From contig JAQGLP010000190.1 in the NCBI GenBank assembly GCA_028292835.1, positions 1-12,182 of the forward strand: 12,182 bases of DNA, given 5' to 3'. The position numbers were made by a program, and so were the translations under genes. The notes beneath the pieces were generated by a model, which had not been told where the DNA came from, did not search any database, and worked only from the letters and a program-made list of their open reading frames with translations. This document shows positions 1 to 8,352 of the stretch, in pieces. Source of the DNA: Variovorax sp. Lineage in GTDB: Bacteria > Pseudomonadota > Gammaproteobacteria > Burkholderiales > Burkholderiaceae_C. Position 1 is the stretch's first letter. The number at the start of each line of letters is the position of its first letter.

Positions 1-1751
1 CCGGCGCCGGCACGCTGGTGCAGCAGGTCATCGCGCAGCAGATGCAACTGATGCAACAACAACTCGTATTGCTGTCGGCGGCGCCGACGGCTGCGGCTGG
101 CTTCGCGCCGCCGCAACCGTCGGTGGAGCAGTCCACGTCCCTGGCCCCCGCCGCGGCCAGGGCGTCCAATCCCATCGCGCCGCCGCCCGCCGAGGAGCCG
201 GCGACCGCGGTCCGCTACGACGTGAAGAAGGCCTTCGGCGCCATCGCGCGCATCCACACGCAGAACAAGGAGCTGACCGAGCGGCAGAAGCTGCGCCTGG
301 CCGCCTTCATGCGCCGCTACGTCGAGCGCACTGCCCAGAGCAAGCGCTTCACCGAGCGCAACCGGCCGCACATGGCCGACCCGCGCGTGGTCAACGGCTT
401 CCGGCCCGCCACCAAGGAAATCACCTACCAGATCGTCGTCGAGCGCTCCAAGGGCTCGAAGCTGTGGGACATCGACGGCAACGAGTACGTGGACGTGCTC
501 AACGGCTTCGGCATGAACCTGTTCGGCTGGCAACCCGATTTCATCAACGAGGCGGTGCGCCGCCAACTCGACGCGGGCTACGAGATCGGCCCGCAGCATC
601 CGCTTGCGGCCGAGGTCACGCAGCAGATCTGCGATCTCACCGGCTTCGACCGCGCGGCGCTGTGCAACACCGGCTCGGAGGCGGTGATGGCGGCCATCCG
701 CATCGCGCGCACCGTCACCGGGCGCAACACGGTGGTGGTGTTCGCCGGTTCCTACCACGGCACCTTCGATGAAGTGCTGGTGCGCGCCGGGCGCAGCGCC
801 AAGGGCCTGCCGGCCGCGCCCGGCATCATGCCCGGCATGTTCGGCGACGTTCGCGTGCTCGAATACGGCACGCCCGAAGCGCTCGAATTCATCCGCGCCA
901 ACGCCGACGACTTGGCCGCCGTGCTGGCCGAGCCGGTGCAGAGCCGCCGCCCGGACTTCCAGCCGCGCGAGTTCCTGCGCGAGGTGCGCGCCATCACCGA
1001 GAAATCGCAGACCTGCCTGATTTTCGACGAGGTCATCACGGGCTTCCGCTCGCACCTGGGCGGTGCGCAGGCCATCTTCGGCGTGCGCGCCGACCTGGCG
1101 AGCTACGGCAAGGTGATCGGCGGCGGCTTCCCGGTCGGCGTGATCGCCGGCACGCGCCAGTACATGGACGCGCTCGACGGCGGCCCGTGGCAGTACGGGG
1201 ATGACTCGGTCCCCACGGTCGGCGTGACCTACTTCGCCGGCACCTTCGTGCGCCATCCCCTCGCGCTGGCGGCCTGCAAGGCCTCGCTCGACCACCTGAA
1301 GAAAGCGGGCAACGCGCTGCAGACGCAGCTCAACCTGCACACAGCGGCCATGGCCGACGAACTGACGGCCCACTGCCGCGAGGTCGGCGCGCCGATCGAG
1401 ATCCGCAGCTTCGCCTCGCTGTGGCGCGTCAGCTGGCTGGAGGATCATCCGCTGCAGGACCTGCTGTTTGCCATGATGCGCAGCCGCGGCGTGCACATCC
1501 TGGACAACTTCCCCTGCTTCATGACCACCGCCCACACCCAGGACGACATCGCCGCCATCAAGTCCGCCTTCAAGCAATCGGTGGCGGAGATGCAGGAGGC
1601 CGAGTTCCTGCCGCGCCGCGCGGCGGTGGCGCTGGACGTGTCTCGTCCGCCGGTACCCAATGCCCGCCTGGGCCGCGACAAGGACGGGCAGCCCGCCTGG
1701 TTCATTCCCGACCCCGACGCCCAAGGCAAGTTCAAGAAGGTTGAAGCATGA
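1..1751 (+). CDS. PKS/NRPS-type megasynthase, C-terminal part with aminotransferase (AMT) domain (5' partial)
   Basis: The reading frame is open from the window edge (first full codon at 3), so the GTG at 18 is not the true start. After a Gln/Leu-rich helical linker (about 15-85) and a Pro/Ala-rich stretch (about 85-200) comes a complete class III PLP aminotransferase domain, about 345-1610. It is preceded by the segment that starts integrated AMT domains in MycA/ItuA-like proteins. Visible PLP residues are NTGSEA (666-683), SYHG (750-761), Asp of FDEVITGFR (1026-1028) and the Schiff-base Lys of SYGKVIGGG (1110-1112). The family converts a carrier-bound beta-keto acyl thioester into a beta-amino acyl chain. 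The end carries a linker of the LGRDKDGQPAWF type common in assembly lines. The stop overlaps the next NRPS start (ATGA, 1748-1751), so the chain is probably passed to that protein. The upstream domains (KS, AT, ACP expected) lie outside the window and are inferred. A free-standing GSA-type aminotransferase is less likely because of the linkers and context. Confidence 0.9.
   Translation, partial: GAGTLVQQVIAQQMQLMQQQLVLLSAAPTAAAGFAPPQPSVEQSTSLAPAAARASNPIAPPPAEEPATAVRYDVKKAFGAIARIHTQNKELTERQKLRLAAFMRRYVERTAQSKRFTERNRPHMADPRVVNGFRPATKEITYQIVVERSKGSKLWDIDGNEYVDVLNGFGMNLFGWQPDFINEAVRRQLDAGYEIGPQHPLAAEVTQQICDLTGFDRAALCNTGSEAVMAAIRIARTVTGRNTVVVFAGSYHGTFDEVLVRAGRSAKGLPAAPGIMPGMFGDVRVLEYGTPEALEFIRANADDLAAVLAEPVQSRRPDFQPREFLREVRAITEKSQTCLIFDEVITGFRSHLGGAQAIFGVRADLASYGKVIGGGFPVGVIAGTRQYMDALDGGPWQYGDDSVPTVGVTYFAGTFVRHPLALAACKASLDHLKKAGNALQTQLNLHTAAMADELTAHCREVGAPIEIRSFASLWRVSWLEDHPLQDLLFAMMRSRGVHILDNFPCFMTTAHTQDDIAAIKSAFKQSVAEMQEAEFLPRRAAVALDVSRPPVPNARLGRDKDGQPAWFIPDPDAQGKFKKVEA
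1734..1740 (+). promoter_or_regulatory. Ribosome binding site for the NRPS
   Basis: AAGAAGG lies 7 bases before the ATG at 1748, inside the end of the aminotransferase gene. It supports this start despite the 4-base overlap of the two genes and points to coupled translation. Confidence 0.65.
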
Positions 1752-4700
1752 GGATCCTCGACAACAACATCCAGCCCGCCGGCGATGGCACGGCCGATTT
1801 CGACCCGTTCGCGGGCGGCACCATCGAGCGCATCGTCCCGACCACGGAGGCCCAGCGCGAAGTCTGGCTGGCCGACCGGCTCGGACGGGAGGCTTCGCTC
1901 GCCTTCAACGAATCCCTCGTGCTGCGGCTCCGGGGCGCCCTGGACAGCGCCGCGCTGTCCAGGGCGCTCGACCGCCTGGTGGCGCGCCACCAGTCGCTGC
2001 GCGCCACCATCTCGCCCGACGGCACCCAGCTCCTGATCGGCGAGGCCGCGCCGCTGACCGTCGAGCGGCACGACCTGCGCGCGCTCGATGCGGAAGGCCA
2101 GCGCGCCGCGCTGGAGCAGGCCGGCCACGCCGCCATGGAGGAGCGCTTTTCGCTCGAACACGGGCCGCTGTTCCGGGCAGCGCTCTACCAGCTTGGCGCG
2201 ACCGAGCACGCGCTTTTCATGACGGCACACCACGTGGTGTGCGACGGCTGGTCCTGGGGCGTGATCAGCGAGGAACTGGGCCGCCTCTACGCGCGGGAAA
2301 CCGGCGCCGACGATGCGCTGCCGCCCTCGCTGCGGCAGTCCGACGCGCCCGCCGCCTCCAACTACGCCGACTACGCTGCCTGGGAACTGGCCGAGGCCAA
2401 CAGCCCGGCCCTGCAGGGCCACGTGGACTACTGGCTGTCGCGCTTCAAGGGCAGCCTGCCGGTGCTGGAGCTGCCGCTCGACCACCCGCGCCCCGCCGTG
2501 CGGAGCTTCCGCTCGCGCCGCATCGAGCACCGGATCGACGGCGCGCTGGTCGATGCGCTGCGCAAGCTCGGCAGCGGCAGCGGCAGCAGCCTGTTCGCCA
2601 CCCTGTTCGGCGGCTTTGCCGCGATGCTGCACCGGCTCACGGGGCAGGACGACCTGGTCATCGGCATCGCCGCCGCCGGCCAGATGGCCAGCGACATGCC
2701 CACGCTGGTCGGGCATTGCGTCAACCTGCTGCCCATCCGCGTGGCGGTGGACGCGCAGCGCCCGTTCAATGCCCTGGTGCGCGAAGCCGGCGGCACCTTG
2801 CTCGACGCCTACGAGCACCAGTCGCTCACCTACGGCACGCTCCTGACCAAGCTGCCGGTGTCGCGCGATCCGAGCCGGCTGCCGCTGGTCAACGTGCTGT
2901 TCAACCTCGATCGCGACGCCAATGCCGGCGGCGGCACCTTCCCGCAGCTCACGGTCGAGCAGCACACGATCGCGCGGCACTACGAGAACTTCGAGCTGTT
3001 CCTCAACGTCATGCCGGTCGCCGGCGGGCTGCAGCTGGAGGCGCAGTACAGCGCCGACCTGTACGACGAGCCGACCGTGCGGCGCTGGCTCGGCATGTAC
3101 GAGACGCTGTTGCGTGCCGCCGCCGAGGCCCCCGCGCAGGCGGTGGGGCGGCTGGCCCTGCTCTCGCCGTCCGACGAGCGGGCCCTGGCCGCGCTCCAGC
3201 CGGCGCCCACGCCGCTGAAGGGCGCCCCGCTGATGCACGCGGGGTTCCTGGAGCAGGCGAAGGCGCAGCCGGAGCGGCCCGCGCTGCGCCACGGCGACGA
3301 GCGCCTGAGCTACCGCGAGCTCGACGAGCATTCCAACCGCTTGGCCCGCGCGCTGCGCGCGCGCGGCATCGGCCGCGGCCACCGCGTCGGGCTGTGCCTG
3401 GAGCGCGACAGCGGCATCTTCGTGGCCATGCTGGCCGTGCTGAAGGCCGGCGCGGCCTACGTGCCGCTCGACCCCAACTTTCCGCAGTCGCGGCTCGACT
3501 ACTACGCCGAGGACGCCCGGCTCAGCCTGCTGCTGACGACCTCGGCCGTCGCGGCCGCGCCGCGCAGCTGGTGCGCCGACGCGGCGCAGCGCACCCTGCA
3601 CCTCGACCGGGACGATGAATGGCAGGCGCAGCCGGCCGACGCACTGCCTGCGTCGGACGCCGACGCGCAGGCCGAGGACGTGGCCTACGTCATCTACACC
3701 TCGGGCTCGACCGGTACGCCCAAGGGGGTGTGCGTGCCACACCGCGCGGTCGCCAACCTGATGCAGACGATGCAGCAGGAGCCCGGCATCGGCGCCCACG
3801 ACCGGCTGGCCGCCGTCACCACCTGGTCCTTCGACATGGCGGTGCCCGAGATCATGCTGCCGCTGGCCGCGGGCGCCGAGATCGTGATCGTGCCGCGCGA
3901 GGTCGCGATGGACGGCAACCTGCTGCGCAGGCTGCTGGAGCGCGAGTCGGTCACCATCCTGCAGGCCACGCCCGGCATGTGGCGCCTGCTGCTCGACGCC
4001 CAGTGGCCGGGCGGACCGAACTTCCGCGCCTGGATCGGCGCCGAGAGCGTGCCGGCCGACTTGGCGCTGGAGCTGCTGGAGCGCGTGGGCGGCCTGTGGA
4101 ACCTCTATGGCCCGACCGAGACCACGGTCTGGTCCACCGTCTGGCGCATGGAGCGCTCGATCATCGCTTCGCGCGGTGTCGCGATCGGCCATCCGGTGGC
4201 CAACACCGGCGTCTGGATCCTCGATGCGCAGTCGCAGTGCTGCCCGGTCGGCGTGCCCGGAGAGATCTGCATCGGCGGCGCCGGCGTGACGCTGGGCTAC
4301 CTCGACCGGCCCGAACTGACGGCCGAGCGCTTCGTCACCGTCGAGATCGACGGTGTCGAGACGCGCATCTACCGCACCGGCGACCGGGGCCGCTGGCGCA
4401 ACGACGGCCTGCTCGAGCACCTGGGCCGCAACGACTTCCAGGTGAAGGTGCGCGGCTACCGCATCGAACTCGGCGAGATCGAGGCGCGCTGCAACGAGCT
4501 GGACAGCGTGGGGCGCAGTGTCGTCGTCACGCGCGAGGACCAGTCCGGCGACGTGCGGCTGGTGGCCTATGTCGTGCCCGCGGCCGGCGCCTCGCTCGAT
4601 GTCGCCACGCTCAACCGCCACCTGCAAGACCGGCTGCCGCAGTACATGGTGCCCCAGCACGTCGTGGTGCTCGAGGCCCTGCCGCTGCTGCCCAACGGAA

Positions 4701-6775
4701 AGGTGGACCGCAAGGCACTGCCGGCACCGCAGGCGCGGGCCCACAGCGCCGCGCAGCGCCTGGCGCCGCGCAACGAGCGCGAACGCATCGTGCTGGAGAC
4801 GCTGGAGCAGGTGCTCAAGTTGCCGGGGCTGGGCATCCAGGATGATTTCTTCGCGCTCGGCGGCCACTCGCTGCTGGCCGCGCGCGCCACCACGCTCTTG
4901 AGCCGCGCCTTCGGGGTGACGGTGCCGCTGCGCACGCTGTTCGAGGCACCGACGGCCGAGCGGCTGGCGGCCGCGATCGAGCCCCTGAAGGACACCGGGG
5001 CCGGCCGCGCCGAGCCGATCCGCCACCAGCCCGGGCGGACCAGCGCACCGCTCACACCGATGCAGGACCGCATCCGCTTCATCGAGGAGATGCACCCGGG
5101 CCGGCCGGTCTACAACGCGCCGTCGGGGCACCGCTTTTCCGGGCCGCTCGACGTGCCGAAATTCGAGGCCGCCTTCCGCGAGATCGTGCGCCGGCAGCCC
5201 TCGCTGCGCACCTGCATCGGCACCGACCCCGCCACCGGCAAGCCGGTGCAGCGGATCGTGGAGACGCTCGACTTCGATTTCCCGGTGATCGACCTGGAGC
5301 CGGTGCCCGAGGCCGAGCGCGAGGCCGAACTCGAGCGTCACATGCAGCTGGTGGCCGACCAGCCCATGGACATCCACCGCGCGCCGCTGTTCCACGTGGC
5401 GCTGTACCGTCTGGCGGCCGACGACCATGCCTTCGTCTTCGTGCCGCACCACCTGGTCTGGGACGGGTGGTCGTTCGACCTGCTGCAAAACGAACTGGCG
5501 GCCATCTACAGCGCGCTGCTGCGCAACGAGACCCCGGCGCTGCCCGCGCTGACGGTGACGCCGGGCGACTTCGCCGAGTGGTACCAGAACTGGCTTGCCC
5601 AGCCGGCGTTCGAGACGCAACTGCGCTACTGGAAGGGCCGCTTCGCCAACGCGCCGCGCCCGCGCGCACCGCGCACCGACATGCCGCGGCGTGCCGGCAT
5701 GAGCGGCGAAGGCGGCACCCACTGGCTGCACATCGACAAGGCGACCACGGAGCGCCTGCGCGAGGTGGCGCGCTCGCACGACGTCACGCTCAACATGATG
5801 ATGCTCGGCATCTACACCCTCATGATGAGCAACGTCATCGACACCCGCTCGATCGTCCTGGCCGTGCCGGTGCGCGGGCGCGAGCAGCCCGAGCTCGAGC
5901 CGGTGATGGGCTTCTTCAACAACGTGCTGCCGCTCTCGTTCGAGGTCGAGCCCTCGCTGCGCCTGGGCGAGTTCATGCGCTACGTCAAGCAGGAACTGCT
6001 GTCGGTGATGAACTACCAGCAGGTGCCCTTCGAGCGACTGGCGTCGGAGCCCGAGTTCACCGAGCGCGCCAAAGGGGCGGGCCTGTACCAGGCACTGTTC
6101 TCGTTCCAGGACGTGCGCGAGCGTCCCGTGGACTTCGGCAACCTGCGCCACCGCCAGATCCACCTGCTGCAACGCGGCGCGACCGACGACCTGGGCCTGT
6201 GGATCATGGACAAGCCCACGGGGCTCGACGGCGCCTTCGTCTACAACGCCGACATCTACCTGCGCGAGACCGGCGCGCACCTGCATGACCGCTTCCTGGA
6301 GTTGCTGCAGGCCCTGATCGCGCAGCCCGACGCCACGCTGGCCACCCTCCTGGCGCCCGGCGACTCGGCGAGCATGGCGTACCTGAAGAAGCTGGCTTCG
6401 ACCGCCCCGGACAGCGGGACGTCGTCCTCCGCCTCGGCGGACGGCGAGAGCGCGCCGGACACCTCGCTGCTGCTGCCGGAACAGGCGCGGCTCGCGCAGA
6501 TCTGGGCCAGCGTCATGAGCATCGACGTCAACGACATCCGCCCGAGCGACAGCTTCTTCGACCTTGGCGGCGACTCCCTGCTGGCCATGCGCGCCATCCA
6601 GGAAGCGCAACAGGTGATGGGGTTCCGGGTCGAGCCGCGGCGCTACGTGTTCGAGAGCCTGGCGCAGCTGGCCTCGCCAGCGTCGGCGCTGCCCCCGAAC
6701 GACGCGCCGGTGACGCCGCCGCCGCAACGCGGCGTGCTCGGACGGATCTTTTCAGGATGGAGCCGCAAGGCCTGA
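1748..6775 (+). CDS. Nonribosomal peptide synthetase, C-A-T-C-T, no thioesterase
   Basis: This is a 1675-residue protein. C1 (about 28-470) carries HHVVCDG at 161-167. The A domain (about 490-990) shows SYREL, YTSGSTGTPKG (650-660), FDMAVPE (Asp696), NLYGPTETT, YRTGDRGRW, the QVKVRGYRIELGEIE core and NGKVDRK with Lys985. T1 has LGGHSLL with phosphopantetheine Ser1041. C2 (about 1100-1540) has HHLVWDG at 1234-1240. T2 has LGGDSLL with Ser1610. The protein then ends in a Pro-rich, basic tail. Reading the ten specificity positions by alignment to GrsA gives D-M-P-Q-W-G-L-V-W-K, closest in my memory to the glycine code DILQLGLIWK, so a small residue is a tentative substrate. C1 should accept the beta-amino acyl chain from the preceding AMT protein. 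The second module has no A domain and the protein has no TE, E or reductase domain. T2 must therefore be loaded in trans, serve as a chain-transfer site, or be inactive. Domain calls are firm; the substrate is weak. Confidence 0.97.
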   Translation: MRILDNNIQPAGDGTADFDPFAGGTIERIVPTTEAQREVWLADRLGREASLAFNESLVLRLRGALDSAALSRALDRLVARHQSLRATISPDGTQLLIGEAAPLTVERHDLRALDAEGQRAALEQAGHAAMEERFSLEHGPLFRAALYQLGATEHALFMTAHHVVCDGWSWGVISEELGRLYARETGADDALPPSLRQSDAPAASNYADYAAWELAEANSPALQGHVDYWLSRFKGSLPVLELPLDHPRPAVRSFRSRRIEHRIDGALVDALRKLGSGSGSSLFATLFGGFAAMLHRLTGQDDLVIGIAAAGQMASDMPTLVGHCVNLLPIRVAVDAQRPFNALVREAGGTLLDAYEHQSLTYGTLLTKLPVSRDPSRLPLVNVLFNLDRDANAGGGTFPQLTVEQHTIARHYENFELFLNVMPVAGGLQLEAQYSADLYDEPTVRRWLGMYETLLRAAAEAPAQAVGRLALLSPSDERALAALQPAPTPLKGAPLMHAGFLEQAKAQPERPALRHGDERLSYRELDEHSNRLARALRARGIGRGHRVGLCLERDSGIFVAMLAVLKAGAAYVPLDPNFPQSRLDYYAEDARLSLLLTTSAVAAAPRSWCADAAQRTLHLDRDDEWQAQPADALPASDADAQAEDVAYVIYTSGSTGTPKGVCVPHRAVANLMQTMQQEPGIGAHDRLAAVTTWSFDMAVPEIMLPLAAGAEIVIVPREVAMDGNLLRRLLERESVTILQATPGMWRLLLDAQWPGGPNFRAWIGAESVPADLALELLERVGGLWNLYGPTETTVWSTVWRMERSIIASRGVAIGHPVANTGVWILDAQSQCCPVGVPGEICIGGAGVTLGYLDRPELTAERFVTVEIDGVETRIYRTGDRGRWRNDGLLEHLGRNDFQVKVRGYRIELGEIEARCNELDSVGRSVVVTREDQSGDVRLVAYVVPAAGASLDVATLNRHLQDRLPQYMVPQHVVVLEALPLLPNGKVDRKALPAPQARAHSAAQRLAPRNERERIVLETLEQVLKLPGLGIQDDFFALGGHSLLAARATTLLSRAFGVTVPLRTLFEAPTAERLAAAIEPLKDTGAGRAEPIRHQPGRTSAPLTPMQDRIRFIEEMHPGRPVYNAPSGHRFSGPLDVPKFEAAFREIVRRQPSLRTCIGTDPATGKPVQRIVETLDFDFPVIDLEPVPEAEREAELERHMQLVADQPMDIHRAPLFHVALYRLAADDHAFVFVPHHLVWDGWSFDLLQNELAAIYSALLRNETPALPALTVTPGDFAEWYQNWLAQPAFETQLRYWKGRFANAPRPRAPRTDMPRRAGMSGEGGTHWLHIDKATTERLREVARSHDVTLNMMMLGIYTLMMSNVIDTRSIVLAVPVRGREQPELEPVMGFFNNVLPLSFEVEPSLRLGEFMRYVKQELLSVMNYQQVPFERLASEPEFTERAKGAGLYQALFSFQDVRERPVDFGNLRHRQIHLLQRGATDDLGLWIMDKPTGLDGAFVYNADIYLRETGAHLHDRFLELLQALIAQPDATLATLLAPGDSASMAYLKKLASTAPDSGTSSSASADGESAPDTSLLLPEQARLAQIWASVMSIDVNDIRPSDSFFDLGGDSLLAMRAIQEAQQVMGFRVEPRRYVFESLAQLASPASALPPNDAPVTPPPQRGVLGRIFSGWSRKA

Positions 6776-6777
6776 GG
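6774..6777 (+). promoter_or_regulatory. Ribosome binding site for the PPTase, overlapping the NRPS stop
   Basis: GAGG shares two bases with the NRPS stop codon (TGA, 6773-6775) and lies 5 bases before the ATG at 6783. The placement suggests that ribosomes ending the NRPS re-initiate on the PPTase. Confidence 0.55.
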
Positions 6778-6782
6778 CAACC

Positions 6783-7523
6783 ATGACGATCCGACTTCTT
6801 CCCTCGCAAGCCTCCTGTCTGCTGTGGCAGATCGATCTCGACGAGGCGCCCGCGCCGGCCGCGCTCGCGCTGCTTTCGCCCGAAGAGCAGGCCCGGGCGC
6901 AGCGCTTCGTGTTCGAGCGGGATGCGCGGCGCTTCATCGCCGCGCACGTGGCGCTGCGCAAGATCCTGGGCAAGCAGGCCGGCATGGACGGCAAGCCGCT
7001 GCACCTGGTGGAGGGCCACTTCGGCAAGCCGGCCGTGGCCGGCCTGGCCGGGCTGCACTTCAACCTGAGCCACAGCCAGGGGGTCGGGCTGATCGCGCTG
7101 AGCCGCACCTTCGAAGTGGGTGTCGATGTCGAGGTGCTGCGCCCGATGCCCGATGCGCTGTCCCTGGCGCAGGCGCATTTCACGCACGCCGAGTGCGCCG
7201 CGCTCGCCGCGCTGCCGGAGGCGATGCGCGAGCGCGCCTTCTTCACCTGCTGGACCCGCAAGGAGGCCTGCCTGAAGGCGCTGGGCGTGGGCCTGCAGCT
7301 CTCGCCCGCCAGCTTCGAGGTGGGCGTGGCGCCGGTGGCGCGCATGGTGAACCTGGCCACGCCGGAAGGCATGGTGCGGCTTGCGCTCGACTCGTTCAGC
7401 GGCCTGTTCGACCACGGCGCCCAGACGATGGTGTTTTCCCTCGCGCGGCGGATGGTCGAGCCGCGCGGTTCCCTGGCAGCGCCCGCGGGCCGGCGCCACG
7501 CCGTGGCCGAGGCTTGCGCATGA
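6783..7523 (+). CDS. Sfp-type 4'-phosphopantetheinyl transferase
   Basis: A 246-residue protein of the usual length for Sfp-type enzymes. These move the 4'-phosphopantetheine arm of coenzyme A onto the conserved serine of carrier domains, turning apo- into holo-synthetase in the cytoplasm. Visible signatures are an N-terminal RFVFERDARRF segment, GKP before FNLSHS (93-98), the Mg-binding VGVDVE with Asp115 and Glu117, and the family motif W157-T-R-K160-E161-A-C-L-K165. All expected catalytic residues are present, so it should be active. The ATG at 6783 has a GAGG site 5 bases upstream and gives a normal N-terminus. Its likely targets are Ser1041 and Ser1610 of the preceding NRPS and carriers in the upstream PKS part. 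The roughly 25 residues after the core fold look poorly conserved, and their end overlaps the start of the next gene by ATGA (7520-7523), indicating coupling. Confidence 0.95.
   Translation: MTIRLLPSQASCLLWQIDLDEAPAPAALALLSPEEQARAQRFVFERDARRFIAAHVALRKILGKQAGMDGKPLHLVEGHFGKPAVAGLAGLHFNLSHSQGVGLIALSRTFEVGVDVEVLRPMPDALSLAQAHFTHAECAALAALPEAMRERAFFTCWTRKEACLKALGVGLQLSPASFEVGVAPVARMVNLATPEGMVRLALDSFSGLFDHGAQTMVFSLARRMVEPRGSLAAPAGRRHAVAEACA
7509..7512 (+). promoter_or_regulatory. Ribosome binding site for the first hydrolase
   Basis: GAGG sits 7 bases before the ATG at 7520, within the last codons of the PPTase gene. It supports choosing 7520 as the start although the same frame is open far upstream. 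Confidence 0.5.
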
Positions 7524-8335
7524 CTCCCTTGATGTTCGGACCGCCCTCACGCCCGCTGTTCGGGATGTACCACCCTGCGGAGGCGGCCAACGACAAGCAT
7601 TCGGCCGTGCTGATCTGCCCGCCCTTCGGCCAGGAAAGCCTGCGCTCGCACCGGTTCTTCAAGGTGCTTGCCGAGCGCCTGTCGCGCTCGGGCGTCTCGA
7701 CGCTGCGCTTCGACTACCACGGCTCGGGCGACTCGCCGGGCCACGAGCACGAGGGCGAACTCGACGGCTGGCGGCGCGACCTGTGCGTCGCGCACGAGGA
7801 GCTGCGCCGCCGGGTGGGGACCGATCGCGTGATGTGGATCGGTGTGCGCCTGGGCGCCACGCTGGCCGCGCTGGCGGCTCGCGGCGGGCGCTGCGACCCG
7901 GCCCGGTTGGTGCTCTGGGAGCCGATCGTCGATGGCGCGCGCTACCTGCGGTACCTGCGCGAGCGCCATGTCGAGGCGCTCGAACTGTCCTACTGCATCC
8001 CCGACCCGGCATGGCGCCGCCAGCTGGCCAAGGACGACAGCGACACCTTCACGGACGAGGCCCTGGGCACCGCCATTTCCCCGCAATTGCTGGCGCAGTT
8101 GCGGGCCTTGACGCCTGCGGCGCTCCCGTTGAGCGACCTTCACGACACAATTGTCATTGCCGAGCCGGACGACGAGGCTGTCGCCCGCTGGGCGGGCGAG
8201 CAGCAGGCGCGCAAATTGCCGCTGCGGCTGACACCGTTCCGGCATTCGCTGATGTGGAGTTCCGACCCTCACCCCAACAGCGCCATGGTGCCAGCCGAGG
8301 CCCTGCAATGCCTGCTGGCCGCCGTTCATGAATAA
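7520..8335 (+). CDS. Alpha/beta-hydrolase-fold protein with Arg at the nucleophile position
   Basis: A 271-residue protein with the features of a serine-aminopeptidase-like alpha/beta hydrolase: an early CPPFGQE loop (oxyanion region), then FDYHGSGDSPG, then a strand-turn-helix where the nucleophile elbow belongs. That elbow reads G108-V-R-L-G112, so Arg110 replaces the usual Ser of G-x-S-x-G. The layout recalls the exosortase A system-associated hydrolase 2 family, whose members as I remember carry a similar GLRLG turn; the assignment is from memory. No exosortase gene is seen here. The start at 7520 overlaps the PPTase stop by 4 bases, and a second hydrolase follows 17 bases after the stop. 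Without a nucleophile it may be a non-catalytic partner of that second protein, or use other chemistry. A possible role is helping release or edit carrier-bound intermediates of the NRPS, which lacks a thioesterase. This role is inferred from context only. Confidence 0.85.
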   Translation: MTPLMFGPPSRPLFGMYHPAEAANDKHSAVLICPPFGQESLRSHRFFKVLAERLSRSGVSTLRFDYHGSGDSPGHEHEGELDGWRRDLCVAHEELRRRVGTDRVMWIGVRLGATLAALAARGGRCDPARLVLWEPIVDGARYLRYLRERHVEALELSYCIPDPAWRRQLAKDDSDTFTDEALGTAISPQLLAQLRALTPAALPLSDLHDTIVIAEPDDEAVARWAGEQQARKLPLRLTPFRHSLMWSSDPHPNSAMVPAEALQCLLAAVHE

Positions 8336-8341
8336 AGAAAG
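8336..8341 (+). promoter_or_regulatory. Weak ribosome binding site deciding the start of the second hydrolase
   Basis: AGAAAG directly follows the stop of the first hydrolase and lies 11 bases before the ATG at 8353. It leaves no room to serve the in-frame GTG at 8341, which it touches. The ATG is therefore preferred. Confidence 0.4.
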
Positions 8342-8352
8342 TGCGACAAAGC

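Noticed and set aside
18..20. GTG as the start of the first protein
   Set aside because: The frame is open to the window edge and the residues before it continue the same linker. A complete protein starting here would begin inside an assembly-line linker.
2570..2590. GGCAGC short repeats in the C1 domain, possible slippage tract
   Set aside because: Only about three units, encoding Gly-Ser in a loop where C domains tolerate such residues. No frame change results.
1660..3618. Long + strand frame inside the NRPS in another phase
   Set aside because: It is the Arg/Ala/Pro-rich out-of-phase shadow of the C1 and A domains, with no ribosome site or family motif.
6360..6480. Possible remnant of a deleted A domain between C2 and T2
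   Set aside because: The stretch is a short Ser/Ala/Asp-rich linker with no A-domain core motif left, so no decay can be seen; the domain is simply absent.
1445..6727. A 5.3 kb open frame (1760 codons) antisense to the NRPS gene
   Set aside because: Strong G/C bias at third positions of the NRPS removes stops on the opposite strand. The translation is Arg/Gln/Gly/Val/His-rich with no recognisable domain, while the + strand frame has every NRPS core motif.
8147..8154. ACAATTGT palindrome in an AT-richer patch, possible operator
   Set aside because: Eight bases only, inside the coding part of the first hydrolase, with no promoter elements at sensible spacing. Chance occurrence is likely.
8341..8343. 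GTG start for the second hydrolase
   Set aside because: The only purine-rich site (8336-8341) touches this codon, leaving no spacing. The ATG at 8353 is better placed.
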